From: Candidatus Latescibacterota bacterium
Lineage (GTDB): Bacteria > Latescibacterota > UBA2968 > UBA8231
NCBI GenBank assembly: GCA_022827165.1
Contig: JAJDTN010000309.1
Span: 1-36,392 of the forward strand
Reading direction: 5' to 3'
Length of the DNA stretch: 36,392 nucleotides
Positions 24,395-32,999 of this stretch are shown here, in pieces. The first letter of the stretch is position 1. Every line of letters begins with the position of its first letter. The notes beneath the pieces are model-generated. The model had not been told where the DNA came from, made no database searches, and worked only from the letters and a program-made list of their open reading frames with translations. A program made the translations under genes and the position numbers.

Positions 24395-25386
24395 CCTTCC
24401 GGGTTCCCCATGAGCGCATGCTCGGCGAGTTCGAGCGCGCCCTGGCGGCCTCCGGCTTCGACCAGGCGGACGCCGCGGCGCTGGCGCGCGTCTTCGCCGA
24501 CAACACCTGCGACGGCGTCGCCTCCCACGGGATCAACCGCTTCCCCGGCTTCGTGCGCGACGTGCGCGGCGGGCGGCTCGACCCGGCGGCCCGGGCCCGG
24601 CGCGTGGCCGCCCTCGGGGCGCTGGAGCAGTGGGACGGCCACCGGGGCCCCGGCATCCTCAACGCCCTCGCCTGCATGGACCGCGCCGTCGAGCTGGCCC
24701 GTGAGCACGCCGTGGGCGCCGTGGCCCTGCGCAACACCAGCCACTGGATGCGCGCCGGCACCTACGGCCTGCGGGCGGCGGCGGCCGGCTGCGTCGGCAT
24801 CTGCTGGACGAACACGACGCGCCTGATGCCGCCCCACGGCTCGGCGGAGAAACGCCTGGGGAACAACCCCCTGGTGATGGCGGTGCCGGCCCCCGGCGGC
24901 GACCCCGTGCTCCTCGACATGGCGATGAGCCAGTTCTCCGGGGGCCGCGTGCAGATCCACGAGCGCAGCGGCGAGCCCCTGCCCGTGCCCGGCGGCTACG
25001 ACGCCGAGGGCCGGCTCACCACCGACGCCGCGGCCCTGGAGCGCCCCCTCCCCATCGGCCTCTGGAAGGGCAGCGGCCTGGCCCTCTGCCTGGACTTGGT
25101 GGCGGCCCTCGTCTCCGGGGGCCGCACCACGGCGGAGATCTCGCGGGAGCCGAAGGAGGCGGGGGTGTCGCAGATGTTCCTGGCCATCGATCTGGCGAAG
25201 GCCGGCGACCCCGACCGCGTGCGACAGGCCGTGGAGGAATCCCTGGCCGACCTGGCCTCGGCGGGATCCCTGCCCGGGCAGCGGGTCGCCTGGCCCGGCC
25301 AGCGCAGCGCCGAGCGCCGGCGCGAGGCCCTGCGCCTCGGGGTGCCGGTGGAGCGGCGGTTCTGGGAGGAAGTGCTGGAGTTGTAG
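24391..25386 (+). CDS. dlgD: 2,3-diketo-L-gulonate reductase-like (Ldh_2 family) NAD(P)H oxidoreductase
   Basis: 331 residues, the same length as E. coli DlgD/YiaK (332). The whole chain follows that enzyme: ASHGINRFPGFV (catalytic His), NTSHWMRAGTYG, ICWTNTTRLMPPHGS, GNNPLVMAVP, and GLWKGSGLALCLDL. The Ldh_2 family reduces 2-oxo acids such as malate, lactate or diketogulonate; the specific resemblance makes a sugar-derived diketo acid likely. It starts inside the AAA_14 stop (ATGA) and so may depend on that gene for translation. Its end is 6 bp from the convergent M16 protease stop. Confidence 0.8.
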   Translation: MTFRVPHERMLGEFERALAASGFDQADAAALARVFADNTCDGVASHGINRFPGFVRDVRGGRLDPAARARRVAALGALEQWDGHRGPGILNALACMDRAVELAREHAVGAVALRNTSHWMRAGTYGLRAAAAGCVGICWTNTTRLMPPHGSAEKRLGNNPLVMAVPAPGGDPVLLDMAMSQFSGGRVQIHERSGEPLPVPGGYDAEGRLTTDAAALERPLPIGLWKGSGLALCLDLVAALVSGGRTTAEISREPKEAGVSQMFLAIDLAKAGDPDRVRQAVEESLADLASAGSLPGQRVAWPGQRSAERRREALRLGVPVERRFWEEVLEL

Positions 25387-25392
25387 GGCGTG

Positions 25393-28311
25393 TCAATACC
25401 CGAAGATATCCTCGACTCCGACCTCGACCACCTCTCCGAAACGCCTGAGCTCGTCCAAGTCGATCTTCGATCCATCCCCGACGATGGAGATCATCTTCGG
25501 CCGCCCCTCGATATGTCCCGCATGGTAGTCGAGCAGCTGGCGGAGTGAGGCGATCCTGACCTGCTCGAAACGCCGGGCCCGTGGATCGACAGGGACCTCC
25601 TGACGTTCCCATTTGCGCACCGCCCCCAGCACATCCCTGAACCCGAGCCGCCGGGTGCGGTACTGCTCGACGAGTGCCTTTCTCGCAGCGGCGAAGCGCT
25701 CCTCCGATTCGGGAATGTCGTCGATCAGCGCGATGAACGCTCCCACGGCCTCAGGGGCTTTGTCCGCCTGAGAGCCGATGAAGCCGGAGAACAGATCGTA
25801 GGCCTCCTTGCGGTCTCCGTGGAACTGCCAGGCCCAGGCCGAGTACGCCAGGCCCCTCGCTTCGCGCAGCTCCTGGAAGACGATGCCGGCCATGCCTCCG
25901 TAGAAGTACTCGTTGAAGAGATCGATCTGAGGGCGCCTGTCCTCGCCGTAGGTCTCACCCCCCGACTCGATGCGCACCAGGGCCTGGGCCATCTCCTTGT
26001 CGAAGAACAGGATCTCCGTCTCCGGGGGCCGGCGTATCTCCAAGGCCTCGAACGGCGGCGGGGCCCTCAACTCGGCCGCGGGGAGGACGTAGCGCTCCAA
26101 CAGCGTCTCCACGACCTGATCCATCGGCAGGGAACCCGTATACGATACATCGTGCTCGTGCGACAACAGGTTGCCGGCCACGGCATGCAGCTCCCCCACC
26201 GTCAGGTGCTGGAGCTGCTCGTTCGACAGCACCCGCAGGTAGGAGGAGTTGTCGCCGTGACGGTTGAACCCGAACAGGGCCCGGTGAACCGTGTTGTGAT
26301 CCTTGACGGCATCCTGCCGCTCCACGAGGAGGATCTCGATCAGCTCGTCAAGAGTGGAATCCGGCGCCGTTGGCTGCAGCAGCGCCGACATCATCAGATC
26401 GATGGAGGGCGCGAAGTTCTCGTCCAATCCCGAGATCGAGATCGCCGTGGAGTGATCGCCGGGGGAAAAGGAGAACTCGGTCCCGAGACGATACCACTCC
26501 TTCTTGAGTTCCTCGGAGCTCAGGCCGCCGGCACCGGACTTGTCGAGCAGCCGCCCCGCCATCGCGAGCCGGCTCGCAGCCAGCTTGCCGACGTCGACCG
26601 AGATCTCGAGCGAAAACAGGTCGTTCAGCGGATTGGCCGCATAGTACAGATCGACCCCGTCGCGCAGTCTCTTCCTGGTGAAGTCCTTGCCGGGTATCAC
26701 GAATACCGGCTCGATCTCCTCACTCGGCAGAGCGAGGATCTCGGCGGCGAAGGCAGACTCTCTCGCCGGATCGATGGCGATCGCATCGAGCACCGGTTTG
26801 TCGATCACCGGAAGGGAGGGCTCGCCATCACGGCGATAGCCGGCAACGTAGCCGTCGCCGAAGTACTTCCGGGCCACCTTGACGATATCCTCCTTGCGCA
26901 GTGCCGCCATGCGTTCGAGCTTGCGGCGGGCGTGGTCCCACTCCTGGAACGACAGGAAGGCCTGGTGCATCAGCGCCACTCGGGAGCTGTTCGACTCGAG
27001 CCTCCGGCGGTAGGTCTTCTTCCAATCGGTGACGATGGCCGGAATGATCCAGTCTTCGAAACGGCCCGACTTGATCAGGTCCAGCTGCTCCACCAGGAGC
27101 GCCTCGACTTCCTCCAGCGTCTGTCCCTCCTTGGGCACTCCATACAGGTACTGGGCTCCGTAGTCATTGCGGTTGTGGTGTGACGTGGTCCACGAGCCGG
27201 CGCGGCGCACCCGCTGTCTCTGATTGAGGTTGAGGTTGATCAGCCCGGCGGTGGCGTTGTCCAGGATGTAGTCGAGGACCTGCAGCGCCTCGGTGTGCTC
27301 ATGGGTGCTCGGGGCGGTGCGAAAGGCCAGCAACACGTACTCCTCGCCCGGGTAGACGACTTCGACGCGCTCGATCTCCTTCAGCTTCTTCTCTCTCCAC
27401 TTCTTCGGCTTCGGCAGCTCGCGCCGCTCCCACCTGGAGAACTCCCGGTCGATCAGCTCCATGGCTCGCTCCACGTCGACGTCGCCCGAGATGATCACGG
27501 CCATGTTGTTCGGCACGTACCACGTCCGGTAGTAGTCGTACATCAGCTTGAGAGATGGATTCTTCAGGTGTTCCACCGAGCCGAGGGTCGTCTGCTGTCC
27601 GTAGGGATGCACCTTGTAGAGGTGCCGGTTCACCGCTTCCCGGATGAGCCGGTCCTTGTTGTCGAGGGAGCGGTTCTTCTCCTCGTACACCGTTTCCAGC
27701 TCGGTCTGAAACAGTCTGAAGACCGGCTGCGCAAACCGCTCCGCCTCCAGCTTCGCCCAGTGGGCGAGACGATTCGATGGCAGGTCGACTTTGTACACCG
27801 TCTCCTCGACCCAGGTGTGGGCGTTGAGACCCTCGGCGCCGAGGGCGCTGTAGATCCTGTCGAGCTCGCCGGGGACGGCGTACCGGGATCCGAGCTGCCC
27901 TTGTTCGTTGATCAGGGCGTACAGCTCCCGGCGCTTCGTCGAATCGATCTCTGCGAAGTGCTGCTCGTAGAGAGCTACGGTGCTGTCGAGATGAACCCCC
28001 TCGGCCTCGTAGTCGAGAGTGCCGAGCCGGGTGGTCCCCTTGAACAGCATGTGTTCGAGGTAGTGGGCGATCCCCGTCGATACCGCCGGGTCGTGCTTGC
28101 TGCCCGCCCTGACGACGATCTCGGCGTAGAACCGCGGTTTCTGATCGTTCTCGCTGAGATAGACGGTGAGGCCGTTCTTCAACCGGTACACGTGAACGGC
28201 CATGGGATCGGCCGGATCCGGTGCATGAATCAGCGTGGGCTGGGACCAGGAGGTGGTGGCGACGGCGAGGACGGCCGCGATCCACCATGCCCTGGCGAAG
28301 AAGCGGGTCAT
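25393..28311 (-). CDS. Secreted M16 family zinc metallopeptidase
   Basis: 972 residues. A signal peptide (1 to about 24, ending TTSWSQ) sends it across the inner membrane. The inverted zinc motif H83-Y-L-E86-H87 begins the catalytic M16 domain, with the third ligand in the ETVYEEKNRS helix near 206-211. The N-terminal half is the active domain followed by M16_C segments; the C-terminal half (from about 520) is the second, non-catalytic M16 pair (with FNEYFYGGMAGIVFQELREARGLAYSA). The size fits a pitrilysin-like or fused PqqL-like clam-shell protease degrading peptides. It has its own promoter. GC is visibly lower than in the nuo genes, perhaps a later arrival. Confidence 0.9.
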   Translation of the reverse strand: MTRFFARAWWIAAVLAVATTSWSQPTLIHAPDPADPMAVHVYRLKNGLTVYLSENDQKPRFYAEIVVRAGSKHDPAVSTGIAHYLEHMLFKGTTRLGTLDYEAEGVHLDSTVALYEQHFAEIDSTKRRELYALINEQGQLGSRYAVPGELDRIYSALGAEGLNAHTWVEETVYKVDLPSNRLAHWAKLEAERFAQPVFRLFQTELETVYEEKNRSLDNKDRLIREAVNRHLYKVHPYGQQTTLGSVEHLKNPSLKLMYDYYRTWYVPNNMAVIISGDVDVERAMELIDREFSRWERRELPKPKKWREKKLKEIERVEVVYPGEEYVLLAFRTAPSTHEHTEALQVLDYILDNATAGLINLNLNQRQRVRRAGSWTTSHHNRNDYGAQYLYGVPKEGQTLEEVEALLVEQLDLIKSGRFEDWIIPAIVTDWKKTYRRRLESNSSRVALMHQAFLSFQEWDHARRKLERMAALRKEDIVKVARKYFGDGYVAGYRRDGEPSLPVIDKPVLDAIAIDPARESAFAAEILALPSEEIEPVFVIPGKDFTRKRLRDGVDLYYAANPLNDLFSLEISVDVGKLAASRLAMAGRLLDKSGAGGLSSEELKKEWYRLGTEFSFSPGDHSTAISISGLDENFAPSIDLMMSALLQPTAPDSTLDELIEILLVERQDAVKDHNTVHRALFGFNRHGDNSSYLRVLSNEQLQHLTVGELHAVAGNLLSHEHDVSYTGSLPMDQVVETLLERYVLPAAELRAPPPFEALEIRRPPETEILFFDKEMAQALVRIESGGETYGEDRRPQIDLFNEYFYGGMAGIVFQELREARGLAYSAWAWQFHGDRKEAYDLFSGFIGSQADKAPEAVGAFIALIDDIPESEERFAAARKALVEQYRTRRLGFRDVLGAVRKWERQEVPVDPRARRFEQVRIASLRQLLDYHAGHIEGRPKMISIVGDGSKIDLDELRRFGEVVEVGVEDIFGY

Positions 28312-28349
28312 GGCGATTCTCTCAGGTGACGGGAGGTGAGATAGACAGG

Positions 28350-28380
28350 AGTGTACAGGGGACACGTGAACCCTGGCCAA
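28350..28380 (-). promoter_or_regulatory. Candidate M16 promoter with 19-bp spacer filled by a dyad
   Basis: On the minus strand TTGGCC (28380-28375) and TACACT (28355-28350) each match consensus in four of six positions, spaced by 19 bp. The spacer is the imperfect palindrome CAGGG-GA-CACGTG-AA-CCCTG (28356-28375, 16 of 20 symmetric). A long spacer containing a dyad is the arrangement used by MerR-family activators. The rest of the 131-bp gap shows nothing else. Confidence 0.35.
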
Positions 28381-28442
28381 CTCGATGCACGCCCCTTTGA
28401 CCCCGGGCCATCGGGAGGTCCCCCGGTACTGACGCGACACGT

Positions 28443-29534
28443 TCAGCCATCCAGCTCCGCCGCCGCCCGCGCCCGCGCCGCGGCGAGGAAGGGCTGCACC
28501 TCGACGGGGCCTCCCGTGCGGCAGCTCTCGATGGCGGCGAAGACCATGGCCACCGATTGCAGGTTGGCCTCCACGTGGGTCTCCATCGGCTCTCCCCCGT
28601 CGAGCCATCGGACGAATTTCTCCACCAGCCAGGCGTCGGTCCACTTGCGCTGCTCCAGCAAGGGGACGGCCTCGCCCTCGCCATGTCGGACGCCGACCGA
28701 GCGGGCCTCGCCTTCGTGGTCGAAGCGCTCGATCCCGCCGTGATCCATGATCAGGGTGGCCAGCTCGCACTCGGCGCGCAGGTACTCCCGGGACCAGCCG
28801 TTGAGGCCCACGGCGTTGGTCTTCGCTCCCTCGTAGAGAGCGCGCACGCCGTTCTCCAGCTGCATCGTCACCAGGGCCTGCGAGTCGCCCCGGTATGCGC
28901 TCCACGGGGGATTCCACGTCTGGGCGTAGATCGTGCGGCAGTCGGCCCCGCCCATGTCGGCGAGGATGTCGAGGTGATGGACCGCGCCCTCGATCAGGAG
29001 GGGATCCTCCATCTCGTAGCGGAAGACTCCCCAGTCGCCGTGCTCGCGCGTGTCGCAGGTGAAGCGCAGGACCAGGTAGTCGATGGCGCCGCAGCCTCCC
29101 GACCTGAGAGCGTCGTGGAGGGTCCTCTTGCTCTGGGCGAAGCGGTGGCTCATGGTGACGCCCATCTTCCGCCCCGCCCGCCGCACCTTCTCGGCGATGC
29201 GGCACGACCCCGCGAGGGTGTCGGCGATCGGTTTCTCCGAGAGGACGTGCATGTCGTGGGCCAGGGCCGCGTCCACGACCTCCTCGTGAAAGGCGGGAGG
29301 CACGACGATGCTGCAGAAGTCGGCGTCGTTCTCGGCGAAGGCCCGCTGAAGGTCGGTGTAACACTTTTCGGGCGGCAGACCGAGAAAGCCCCGGGCGTTG
29401 GCCAGCGCCTCGGGGTTGGTGTCGACGGCGGCGACCACCTCGATCAGACCGTCCGCGATGTTCGGAGGGAGGATGCCCTGGCACCAGGAGCGGCCCCGCC
29501 CGCCCGTGCCGACCTGGATCACTCTGCAGGTCAT
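28443..29534 (-). CDS. Gfo/Idh/MocA family oxidoreductase
   Basis: 363 residues. N-terminal Rossmann fold with VIQVGTGGRGRSW and an acidic AAVDTNPEAL that would hold NAD(P). The family EKP motif is in HVLSEKPIAD, and the C-terminal half contains the substrate-side segment EDPLLIEGAVHHLDIL with the catalytic-type His pair. Members oxidise or reduce sugars, inositols and related polyols. It lies 7 bp downstream of the aldo/keto reductase on the same strand, giving two successive sugar-type redox enzymes. The start at 29534 gives the standard N-terminus. Confidence 0.88.
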   Translation of the reverse strand: MTCRVIQVGTGGRGRSWCQGILPPNIADGLIEVVAAVDTNPEALANARGFLGLPPEKCYTDLQRAFAENDADFCSIVVPPAFHEEVVDAALAHDMHVLSEKPIADTLAGSCRIAEKVRRAGRKMGVTMSHRFAQSKRTLHDALRSGGCGAIDYLVLRFTCDTREHGDWGVFRYEMEDPLLIEGAVHHLDILADMGGADCRTIYAQTWNPPWSAYRGDSQALVTMQLENGVRALYEGAKTNAVGLNGWSREYLRAECELATLIMDHGGIERFDHEGEARSVGVRHGEGEAVPLLEQRKWTDAWLVEKFVRWLDGGEPMETHVEANLQSVAMVFAAIESCRTGGPVEVQPFLAAARARAAAELDG

Positions 29535-29541
29535 GGTGCCG

Positions 29542-30429
29542 CTACATCTGCGGTGCCCAGTCGCCGCCGGCCCGGTCGAACTGCTCGTAGAAGGACGTGA
29601 CCACCTTTTTGGGCAGATCGCCCCTGGCGATGATCTCCATGTTCTTCTCAGCGTTCTCGACGCGGGACGTGCCGGCGATGGCGGTGTCCACCGACTCGTG
29701 GGAGAGACAGAACCGCAGCGCGATCTCGACGCCGTCGGCGGGGGCGCCTTCGGGGACCTCCATGCTCTTGGCCCGCTCCCAGTAGACATCGGCGTAGCTG
29801 TAGCGCGACGCCTCGGTCTTGAAGGCGGCGTTGGCCAGGGGACGCTTGGCGATGACCCCCATGCCGGCCGCCCGCGCCGCCGGCAGGACTTCCCGCCGCG
29901 CCTCCTGGTCGACGACGTTGTACGAGGTCTGCAGGGTGCTGAAGACGCCCATGTCGATGGCCTTCAGGGCGGCCTCCCCGTCGCCGCTGTAACCGACGTA
30001 GCGCACCTTCCCCGCCTCCTTCGCCCGCAGGACGGCCTCCACCGCCTCGCCCTCGGCCAGCACCTCCGTCGAGCAGCTGTGGAGCTGTACCAGGTCGATG
30101 CGGTCGGTCCGCAGGCGCTCGAGGGACCGGTCGATGCTGTGGGCGATGACCTCCGCCGACCACTCCCTGCCGGTGGCGCCGCCCGTCACGTGCCCGCACT
30201 TGGAGGCGAGGACGTACTCCTCCCGCCGGGCGCCGATGGCTTGGCCGATCTGCTCTTCGCTGTCGTGGTAGCAGGCGGCCGTGTCGACGAAGTTCACCCC
30301 CATGTCGAGGAGGCCGTTGAGCAGCCGGTCGCTCTGGTCCGGCGTCACGTCCTCGTAGCCGATGCGGGCGCCGCCGAAACCGAGGCGGGTGACGGTGAGG
30401 TCGGTCTGTCCGAGGGTGCGGGTCTCCAT
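29542..30429 (-). CDS. Aldo/keto reductase
   Basis: 295 residues. The AKR catalytic tetrad is readable: Asp and Tyr in FVDTAACYHDSEEQIG, Lys in VLASKCGH and His in IDLVQLHSCS. The NADP-binding end is in TAIAGTSRVENAEKN. Two starts are possible: the ATG at 30435 overlaps the hydrolase stop (ATGA), and the ATG at 30429 has GGAG 7 bases upstream; I took the latter. Substrate unknown. It is the middle gene of hydrolase, AKR, Gfo/Idh/MocA. Confidence 0.88.
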   Translation of the reverse strand: METRTLGQTDLTVTRLGFGGARIGYEDVTPDQSDRLLNGLLDMGVNFVDTAACYHDSEEQIGQAIGARREEYVLASKCGHVTGGATGREWSAEVIAHSIDRSLERLRTDRIDLVQLHSCSTEVLAEGEAVEAVLRAKEAGKVRYVGYSGDGEAALKAIDMGVFSTLQTSYNVVDQEARREVLPAARAAGMGVIAKRPLANAAFKTEASRYSYADVYWERAKSMEVPEGAPADGVEIALRFCLSHESVDTAIAGTSRVENAEKNMEIIARGDLPKKVVTSFYEQFDRAGGDWAPQM

Positions 30430-30431
30430 GG

Positions 30432-31823
30432 TCATTCTCCAGTTGCTGTGAGGATCCAGTCGCGCACTTGGTCGAGGACCTCGGGCGAGACCGTCTCCTC
30501 GATGGCGGAGTACTCGTCGATGCGGCCCGTGGAGGCGCGCTGGAAGAGGTGGTTGTGCCCGGGCAGGCTGAGGAGCGTGACGTTGCGGTTGCCGCCCGCC
30601 TCGAGGGCCGCGGCGATGGCGGTCAGGTTCTGCCGGCCGTCGACCTGCAGATCCAGCTCGCCGTTGAGGGCCAGGACCGGCGCCCGGACGGCTCCAAGGA
30701 CAGGACGCGGATCGAAGGCGAGGAAGTAGCGCATCCACGGATCGAGGGCCTGGTCCACGGCGGCCTGCACCTGGCTCTCGTCCTGCTGGGCGGCAGGCAC
30801 GCCGTTGGCCTCGAACTGGCGGCGGACGATCTCCTCCACCTCGGGGCGCAGATCCGCCCCATCCCGCTCCGAGGCGAGGGCTGCGAAGAGCTGGTCCAGG
30901 AGGGCGAGCAACGCCTGGCGGTGGCCCACCGGCAGGCCGGCGGCCTCGAAGAGACGCTCGTTCTGCCGGCGCAGCAGCTCGGCGCCCGGCACCCCGGGGC
31001 CGGCCAGAAGCACGACGAAGGCGACGTCCTCCCGTTGCGCTGCGACGATGGCGGCGATGGCGCCGCCCTCGCTGTGGCCCAGGAGGCCGACGGGGCCGAT
31101 GCGCTCGTCGGCCATGAGCAAGTCCACGCCCGCGGCGGCGTCACCGGCGAAGTCCGCGGTGGTGGGCGGTTCCGGATGAGGCGTCGACCCGCCGGCGCCG
31201 GCGTCGTCGACCCGCAGCACCGCCACGCCGGAGCGGGTCAGGTGGTCGGCCCAGACGAGGAAGGGCCGGTGGCCGAAGACCGTCTGGTCGCGGTCCTGCA
31301 GGCCGCTGCCCGAGATCAGCAGGACCGCCGGGAAGGGGCCCTCGCCCGGCGGCACGGTCAGGGTGCCGGCGAGGGTGACGGGACCGTTCCGGAAGCTGAC
31401 CTCTTCTGACTCGTACGGATACGGGGGACGGGGCTCCTGCGGGCGGGCCGGCCCGGGGACGGCCTGCCGCGAGAGGCGGAAGCCGAGGTCGGCGGCGCCC
31501 TGGGTGAACCGGCCGCTGATGACGTCCCCGTCGAGGGTGCCTCTGAAGGTTGGATGGCCCGGAACGCCCCCGATGGAGAAGCTGACCTCGGAGGCGTCCT
31601 CGCTGACCTCGATCCCCTTCAGCGGGAGGCCGGCTGCGCCCTGGGCGGGGATGTCGATCGACCCGCTCCAGAGCCCGCCGCTGCTCTCGAGATCGACCTT
31701 GATGACCAGGGGCTGGCCGGGGACCTGGATCTCTCCCTCCCAGTGGCCGGCGACCCGGTCGTCGGCGGAGACGGCTGCCGCCAGCAGCAGCCAGGCGGCC
31801 GTGAGGAGCCTCAGTCCACGCAA
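30432..31823 (-). CDS. Secreted alpha/beta hydrolase (dipeptidyl-peptidase/lipase-like)
   Basis: 463 residues from a TTG, with a signal peptide (1 to about 20, LLAAAVSADD). An N-terminal beta-rich domain (about 25-130, with WEGEIQVPGQPLVIKVDLE) precedes the hydrolase domain. The nucleophile elbow is GHSEGG, the acid is probably in LNGELD and the His in LPGHNHLF; the oxyanion region is LLISGSG. The layout is common among uncharacterised bacterial esterases with such an N-terminal domain. The start codon follows the toxin gene's stop after one base and lacks a strong Shine-Dalgarno, so expression probably depends on the upstream toxin-antitoxin transcript. Confidence 0.85.
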   Translation of the reverse strand: MRGLRLLTAAWLLLAAAVSADDRVAGHWEGEIQVPGQPLVIKVDLESSGGLWSGSIDIPAQGAAGLPLKGIEVSEDASEVSFSIGGVPGHPTFRGTLDGDVISGRFTQGAADLGFRLSRQAVPGPARPQEPRPPYPYESEEVSFRNGPVTLAGTLTVPPGEGPFPAVLLISGSGLQDRDQTVFGHRPFLVWADHLTRSGVAVLRVDDAGAGGSTPHPEPPTTADFAGDAAAGVDLLMADERIGPVGLLGHSEGGAIAAIVAAQREDVAFVVLLAGPGVPGAELLRRQNERLFEAAGLPVGHRQALLALLDQLFAALASERDGADLRPEVEEIVRRQFEANGVPAAQQDESQVQAAVDQALDPWMRYFLAFDPRPVLGAVRAPVLALNGELDLQVDGRQNLTAIAAALEAGGNRNVTLLSLPGHNHLFQRASTGRIDEYSAIEETVSPEVLDQVRDWILTATGE

Positions 31824-31824
31824 A

Positions 31825-32271
31825 CTACTGCCTACGCCCGTATTGTCTGATCAAGCGCCGCAATGCTGCCCGTCGCATCCAGAGCCTGACCCTGCCGCTC
31901 CGCTGTACCCTCGCGATGAAGGGACCTGGCTCCGATGTGGCGAGACGTTGCATACTACCTGAGGCCCTTACGAGAATCGCTGACATCTCGGCACTGGTCA
32001 TGTTGCCTGCCCCGAGGACGAACACGCGCGCCTCTGCACGCGCAATGGCAAGAAGCTCCAGCGTTCGCCTGGCGATCCGACTGTCTTTCGTCAGGACCAA
32101 CCACCGTCTCCGGCCCGCTTCCTCCAGCCACTCCTCGTCTGTCGCGTCAATCGGGAATTCCTCGTCATGAGCGATTGCGGAGGCCCCGGACTGCCTCAAG
32201 GCTTCGACGATCCGACGTCCTCCCAGCGACCGGTCGACGAAGAAGGGACCGCTCGCCGACTGGGCGATCAT
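31825..32271 (-). CDS. PIN-like toxin of the VapC45/DUF5615 type
   Basis: 148 residues. The N-terminal FFVDRSLGGRRIVEALRQSG, with D13, an acidic HDEEF (D36) and later WLVLTKDSRIARR, fits the PIN-like ribonuclease fold of DUF5615/VapC45 toxins. The C-terminal ~30 residues are extremely Arg-rich (RLWMRRAALRRLIRQYGRR), which could help bind RNA. It overlaps the upstream antitoxin by ATGA, the standard antitoxin-toxin arrangement. Residues needed for catalysis appear present, so the module may be active. GC is lower than in flanking metabolic genes. Confidence 0.78.
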   Translation of the reverse strand: MIAQSASGPFFVDRSLGGRRIVEALRQSGASAIAHDEEFPIDATDEEWLEEAGRRRWLVLTKDSRIARRTLELLAIARAEARVFVLGAGNMTSAEMSAILVRASGSMQRLATSEPGPFIARVQRSGRVRLWMRRAALRRLIRQYGRRQ

Positions 32272-32951
32272 GCTGCTTTGGCCGGCAACTCACACCGGAT
32301 CGCTTCCTCCACCAACTGGCGTTCCAACCCGTAGTCCGAGACAAGGTCGTCTATCGATTCTCCCGCTTTGTACCGCTCCGCAACGATTTCTGTGGAAACG
32401 CCAGTGTCAATGATGCTAGGCCTTCCGAAGCACATTCGGGGGTCGATGACGACCACGCGAGGGTGTCCGTTCTCATGGCCCGGGCGCGTGAAGGGAAAGA
32501 GCCGCGAGGCGACCCCGGCCATGTCCCGATCCACCCGCTGCAGATACGCCTCCAACACTCTGCGCATGGCTAGCTGCCCGGATTGCGAGAGGTTGACGAG
32601 TTGGTCAGCTTCGTCAAACCAGCGGACAAACAAGTCGATGCCGTTCGTTCGGAATTCGACTGCTGCCAACGGGTGCTCCTGACCCAACTGCTCCTGGATG
32701 TAGTCCAGCGCTCTGCGGACTCTCTGAAGAGGGACCCGATGAACCCTCCGGATTGCCGACAGGACGTGAATCTCCACCACGTTGATGAACGACAACTCGC
32801 TCGCGGCTGCGTCCGGTCGCGAGATCAGCGGACGGAAGTCACCCTGCCCTCGAACCCAGGCGCGTACCGTGCTCCGCGGCAATCCGAGGTACCACGAGAC
32901 TTCGGCCATGGTATACGTAGGCGTGTGTCTGCGGTCTTCCTTGATCGGCAT
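32268..32951 (-). CDS. VapB45-type antitoxin: MerR-like HTH plus DUF433
   Basis: 227 residues. The start is set at the ATG at 32951, since AGGAGG lies 9 bases upstream; a GTG at 32969 would place that site inside the gene. N-terminus YTMAEVSWYLGLPRSTVRAWV is a MerR-like helix-turn-helix for operator binding. The C-terminus DPRMCFGRPSIIDTGVSTEIVAERYKAGESIDDLVSDYGL is the DUF433 winged-helix domain seen in VapB45 antitoxins. The middle (about 70-160) may bind the toxin. Autoregulation of the operon is expected from the family. The PIN-like toxin follows with an ATGA overlap. Confidence 0.8.
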   Translation of the reverse strand: MPIKEDRRHTPTYTMAEVSWYLGLPRSTVRAWVRGQGDFRPLISRPDAAASELSFINVVEIHVLSAIRRVHRVPLQRVRRALDYIQEQLGQEHPLAAVEFRTNGIDLFVRWFDEADQLVNLSQSGQLAMRRVLEAYLQRVDRDMAGVASRLFPFTRPGHENGHPRVVVIDPRMCFGRPSIIDTGVSTEIVAERYKAGESIDDLVSDYGLERQLVEEAIRCELPAKAA

Positions 32952-32999
32952 CCTCGTGGGCCTCCTCACAGGGAGAGAATAAACGGACCGCCCCTCCCC

